A DNA stretch of 8,542 nt from Acidobacteriota bacterium (GTDB lineage Bacteria > Acidobacteriota > UBA6911 > RPQK01), in assembly GCA_003819755.1 (NCBI GenBank), contig RPQK01000298.1, forward strand, positions 1-8,542. Reading direction: 5' to 3'. A model generated the notes under the pieces. That model saw only the letters and a list, made by a program, of their open reading frames with translations, was not told the DNA's origin and did not search any database. Made by a program: the position numbers and the translations under genes. Below, piece after piece: positions 5,798 to 8,542 of the stretch (position 1 is its first letter; the number at the start of each line of letters is the position of its first letter).

Positions 5798-8358
5798 TGA
5801 ACCGTTACCTGTTTGCCTGCTTCGTCTTACTATTTATGATCTGTTGCAGCCGCCGGGACGATGAAAGCAACCCCCCTGAGCCCGGCGTGAGCTGGACCCT
5901 GGCGCAAGAGCGCGCCGGGCGGATCTCCAAACTGGTCTATGACATTTCCTTCGATATCCCAGCCGAAGTCGAAAAGCCGGTTACCGGCGAGGAAACGATT
6001 TCCTTCACGCTCGCCGATGCGGACACGGCGCTCGTCCTCGACTTTCAGCAACCACGTGAGAACGTGACCCAGCTACAAGCTAACGGGCAACCTTCGAAAT
6101 GGCGTCATTACACCGACCACATTCAGATTCCTCGCCAGGCACTCCTTCAGGGAAGCAATGACATAAAGATCCGTTTCACGGCTGGCAACAGCCCGCTCAA
6201 CCGGCATCCTGACTACCTCTACTCCCTGTTTGTCCCCAACCGTGCTTCGGCGGCCTTCCCGTGTTTTGATCAACCGGACCTGAAAGCCCGATACCGCCTG
6301 AGGCTGGATCTCCCCGCTGGTTGGACAGCCGTCGCCAACGGACCGGTCGTCTCCGACGAGGAAAGGGGCAATCGGCGGTGGTTGAGTTTCTCAGACACGA
6401 AGCCTCTTAGCACCTACCTCTTCTCTTTTGCCGCCGGTCGCTTCAGGGTTGAGGAAAGCGAGTGGAAAGGCCGGACAATCCGCCTGTTCCACCGGGAGAC
6501 GGACCGTGACCGCGCTGCTCAGAACGTTCCGGCTATTTTCGAGCTGCACCGTAAAGCGCTCGACTGGCTGGAGGCGTATACCGGAATCCCGTACCCTTTC
6601 GACAAATTCGATTTTGTAGCCGTCCCCGCTTTTCAGTTCTCGGGCATGGAACATCCCGGCGCAATCCTTTATCGCGACTCGAGCCTGTTTCTCGACGAGT
6701 CGCCCACACAGGCGGAGATCCTCCAGCGGGCGAGCCTGATTGCTCACGAAACCTCGCACATGTGGTTCGGCGATCTCGTCACGATGCGCTGGTTCAACGA
6801 CGTCTGGACCAAGGAAGTCTTTGCTAATTTCATCGCCGCCAAGATCGTCAACCCGTCATTCCCGGAGATCGATCACCAGCTTCGCTTCTTCCTGGCCCAT
6901 TATCCGGGCGCCTACGAGGTAGATCGGACACGCGGGACCCACCCGATTCGCCAGCAGCTCGAGAACATGAAGGAGGCGGGGAGTCTGTACGGCGCAATCA
7001 TCTATCAGAAGGCGCCGATCATGATGCGGCAACTGGAGATGCTGATCGGCGAGGAGTCGATGCGCGCCGGGCTCCAGGAGTATCTCAAGAGGTTCGCTTT
7101 TTCGAACGCGGTCTGGCCTGAGCTGGTCGACATTCTTGACAAGCGAACCGATTCGGATTTGCGGGCGTGGAGCCACGACTGGGTGGAACAACCCGGGCGT
7201 CCCTGGATCAGCGCGCACATCGAACTGGAAGGATCCCGCGTTCGTTCACTCGAGCTCCACCAGGAAGATCCGCTTGGAAGGGGAGTAATCTGGCCGCAGA
7301 AAATCACGCCCCTGATTTCTTCGAAGGGCAAGCCGACAGCGCTTGAGGTAACGCTCAGCGGGAAGTCCGAGCCGGTCAAGCGGGGTGAGGGACTGAACGC
7401 GCCTGATTTTGTCCTGCCCGATGGCCGCGGCGTCGGATACGGGATGTTTGAACTGGACGAGGCGAGCCGTCGGTTTCTGCTCGACAACTTCCCCAGCCTT
7501 CCCGAAGCCGTCTCTCGGGCGGCCGCCTGGACAGCCCTCTACGACGCGATGCTGGAAGGGCAAGTGCGGCCCCGCTTTTTGGTCCAGTCCGGTCTTCGGG
7601 CCCTCAAGTCCGAACAGCAGGAACTGAATGTGAGCTTCTTCGTCAATTCGTTGGCTCCCATTTACTGGGGATTCCTCTCTGACACTGATCGGCGGTCAGT
7701 GGCTCCTCAGCTGGAAAAGCAACTCTGGGATCTGCTGCTTTCCGCCCGTTCATCCAGCCTCAAGTCCGCTGCCCTGAAGGGGCTTATGCGGATCGCCTTG
7801 ACCGAGCAGGGGATCAGGAGGCTCAGAGATGTCTGGGAGCAGCGGGTGAAGGTCGAGGGGCTTCGACTCTCGGAGCAGGATTACATGCGGCTGGCCTGGG
7901 AGCTCGCTGTGCGGGAAATCGATGACGCGCAGGACGTGCTGACGAGGCAGAGCCGGCGGATCAAGAACCCTGACCGGAGCAGGGAATTCGCGTTTGTAGT
8001 TCAGGCTTTTTCGCCTGACACCGATAAGTTCTTCGAGAGCCTCAGAGACAAGGAGAACCGAAAATCGGAACCATGGGTGCTTCAAGCCCTCAGCTTCCTC
8101 CATCACCCGCTGAGAGCCGGCAAGTCGGTCAAGTACATAAGGCCGAGTCTCGACATGCTCGAGGAAATCCAGGCGACCGGAGACATATTCTTTGCCAAGG
8201 GATGGCTCGACGCGACGCTTTCCGGCCACAGTTCCCCTGAGGCGGCCGCAGTTGTGCGGGAGTTCCTGGAGAGTCACCCCTCCTATCCCCCCCGCCTCAA
8301 AGCCAAAGTCCTTCAGTCGTCGGACCTGCTGTTCCGGAAAGCGCGGGTGGAGTACTGA
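5797..8358 (+). CDS. M1-family zinc metallo-aminopeptidase, exported
   Basis: This 853-residue protein is of the M1 (gluzincin) family, which removes N-terminal residues from peptides. A signal peptide or lipoprotein signal occupies 1-17 (MNR, then YLFACFVLLFMICC); C16/C17 could be lipidated, but the lipobox is not canonical. The N-terminal beta domain spans about 35-215 and includes FPCFDQP at 154-160. The catalytic domain has GMEHPG (283-288) in place of GAMEN, zinc ligands H317 and H321 with general base E318 in HETSH, third ligand E340 exactly 18 residues later (WTKEVFANF), and likely catalytic Tyr Y403 (IIYQK). Residues from about 545 to 853 are helical, like the C-terminal domain of longer M1 enzymes. 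The GTG start gives the export signal; a later ATG at 5836 would destroy it. It probably acts in the periplasm or at the envelope on imported or environmental peptides. Family confidence is high; substrate preference is unknown. Confidence 0.95.
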   Translation: MNRYLFACFVLLFMICCSRRDDESNPPEPGVSWTLAQERAGRISKLVYDISFDIPAEVEKPVTGEETISFTLADADTALVLDFQQPRENVTQLQANGQPSKWRHYTDHIQIPRQALLQGSNDIKIRFTAGNSPLNRHPDYLYSLFVPNRASAAFPCFDQPDLKARYRLRLDLPAGWTAVANGPVVSDEERGNRRWLSFSDTKPLSTYLFSFAAGRFRVEESEWKGRTIRLFHRETDRDRAAQNVPAIFELHRKALDWLEAYTGIPYPFDKFDFVAVPAFQFSGMEHPGAILYRDSSLFLDESPTQAEILQRASLIAHETSHMWFGDLVTMRWFNDVWTKEVFANFIAAKIVNPSFPEIDHQLRFFLAHYPGAYEVDRTRGTHPIRQQLENMKEAGSLYGAIIYQKAPIMMRQLEMLIGEESMRAGLQEYLKRFAFSNAVWPELVDILDKRTDSDLRAWSHDWVEQPGRPWISAHIELEGSRVRSLELHQEDPLGRGVIWPQKITPLISSKGKPTALEVTLSGKSEPVKRGEGLNAPDFVLPDGRGVGYGMFELDEASRRFLLDNFPSLPEAVSRAAAWTALYDAMLEGQVRPRFLVQSGLRALKSEQQELNVSFFVNSLAPIYWGFLSDTDRRSVAPQLEKQLWDLLLSARSSSLKSAALKGLMRIALTEQGIRRLRDVWEQRVKVEGLRLSEQDYMRLAWELAVREIDDAQDVLTRQSRRIKNPDRSREFAFVVQAFSPDTDKFFESLRDKENRKSEPWVLQALSFLHHPLRAGKSVKYIRPSLDMLEEIQATGDIFFAKGWLDATLSGHSSPEAAAVVREFLESHPSYPPRLKAKVLQSSDLLFRKARVEY

Positions 8359-8387
8359 CGGCTGCCTGTGAGTGTGACTGCCCCCCG

Positions 8388-8415
8388 GGAGCGCCGGCGA
8401 GACGCCAGGCGCTCC
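8388..8415 (+). terminator. Strong hairpin after the peptidase gene, terminator-like but lacking a T-run
   Basis: GGAGCGCC-GGCG pairs with CGCC-A-GGCGCTCC, giving a 12-bp stem with one bulged A and the loop AGA, starting 30 bp after the stop codon. No T-run follows on the plus strand, nor on the minus strand beyond the other arm. It may stabilise the 3' end or support non-canonical termination. The stem is certain; the function is inferred. Confidence 0.5.
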
Positions 8416-8480
8416 GAGAGCAGGGTAAATTTGTTCTAGTCGAATGGCCGGCAATCAGGCGGTCGTCGGGGTTTCCCAAC

Positions 8481-8542
8481 GGCGCGAAGCGCTTTGGAGT
8501 GCGGCGGCAACGAGGCAACGAGCTGCTCTTTACACGAACTTC
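8481..8542. repeat. Possible dispersed intergenic repeat fragment
   Basis: The segment contains a GCGC-GAA-GCGC mini-palindrome (8482-8492), a GCTTTGGAGTGCGGCGGCAA core (8491-8510), and GGCAACGA twice in tandem (8506-8521). The core resembles intergenic repeats I recall from acidobacterial and verrucomicrobial genomes. Only one copy is visible here, so repeat status is not shown by this window alone. Confidence 0.3.

Larger units (their letters stand above)
8359..8542. other. Gene-free tail of the window
   Basis: These 184 bp follow the peptidase stop. I see no supported coding region on either strand. The stretch holds a strong hairpin (8388-8415), a short AT-richer patch around 8424-8445, and a GC-rich repeat-like segment near the end. 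The next gene is presumably beyond the edge. Confidence 0.6.

Noticed and set aside
7750..8454. 234-codon minus-strand frame across the end of the peptidase gene
   Set aside because: It is antisense to the peptidase C-terminal helical domain, which stays in frame to its stop. The translation shows no domain features.
8297..8518. 73-codon minus-strand frame extending into the gene-free tail
   Set aside because: It overlaps the peptidase end and the repeat-like tail. Its composition (Arg/Pro-rich) is that of a shadow frame, and no ribosome binding site is evident.
1..8542. CRISPR array, tRNA/rRNA gene, insertion sequence or phage genes
   Set aside because: I saw no regularly spaced repeats, cloverleaf-like segments, transposase motifs, terminal inverted repeats or phage-type proteins on either strand.

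Overview
The window looks like chromosomal DNA from an acidobacterium, possibly of the Bryobacterales/Solibacter type; this placement is an inference. The strongest clue is a roughly 800-residue permease with two fused FtsX/MacB-like halves and no ATPase domain, the architecture of the 'acidobacterial duplicated orphan permease' (ADOP) family. Moderately high GC, short intergenic gaps, GTG starts and an M1 peptidase with GMEHPG/KEVFANF motifs agree with this. There is no sign of phage, transposon, CRISPR array, tRNA or rRNA.

Left block, minus strand, read from about 4790 down to 1: (i) ADOP-type permease (2379-4790); (ii) a TlpA/ResA-like exported thioredoxin with a WCGPC site (1815-2348), 30 bp downstream; (iii) a 253-residue outer-membrane beta-barrel (984-1745), 69 bp downstream; (iv) an exported protein with a Tyr/Gly/Trp-rich C-terminus (1-987), overlapping the barrel gene by 4 bp (ATGA) and cut by the window edge. 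Gene (iv) is open from 987 to the edge. Spacing suggests one transcription unit, and all four products should act in the envelope, so this block is the best candidate for a little-described functional module. That reading is inferred from layout and protein types only.

A 122-bp divergent gap (4791-4912) separates this block from the plus-strand genes. The first of these is a classical short-chain dehydrogenase/reductase (4913-5707) with Gly-rich, NNAG, Ser and YxxxK motifs and a probable NADP(H) preference. It is followed at once by a convincing intrinsic terminator (5708-5741). Next is an 853-residue M1-family zinc aminopeptidase (5797-8358) with an N-terminal export signal. Its GTG start sits about 7 bp after an extended -10-like element, so it may be translated from a leaderless mRNA. 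The terminator suggests that the two plus-strand genes are transcribed separately.

The last 184 bp (8359-8542) hold no gene. They contain a strong hairpin without a T-run, then a short GC-rich stretch with a small palindrome and a tandem 8-bp repeat that looks like a dispersed intergenic repeat. I see nothing that is clearly a new system. The four-gene envelope block, the aromatic-rich secreted protein and the possible leaderless peptidase transcript deserve the closest look.
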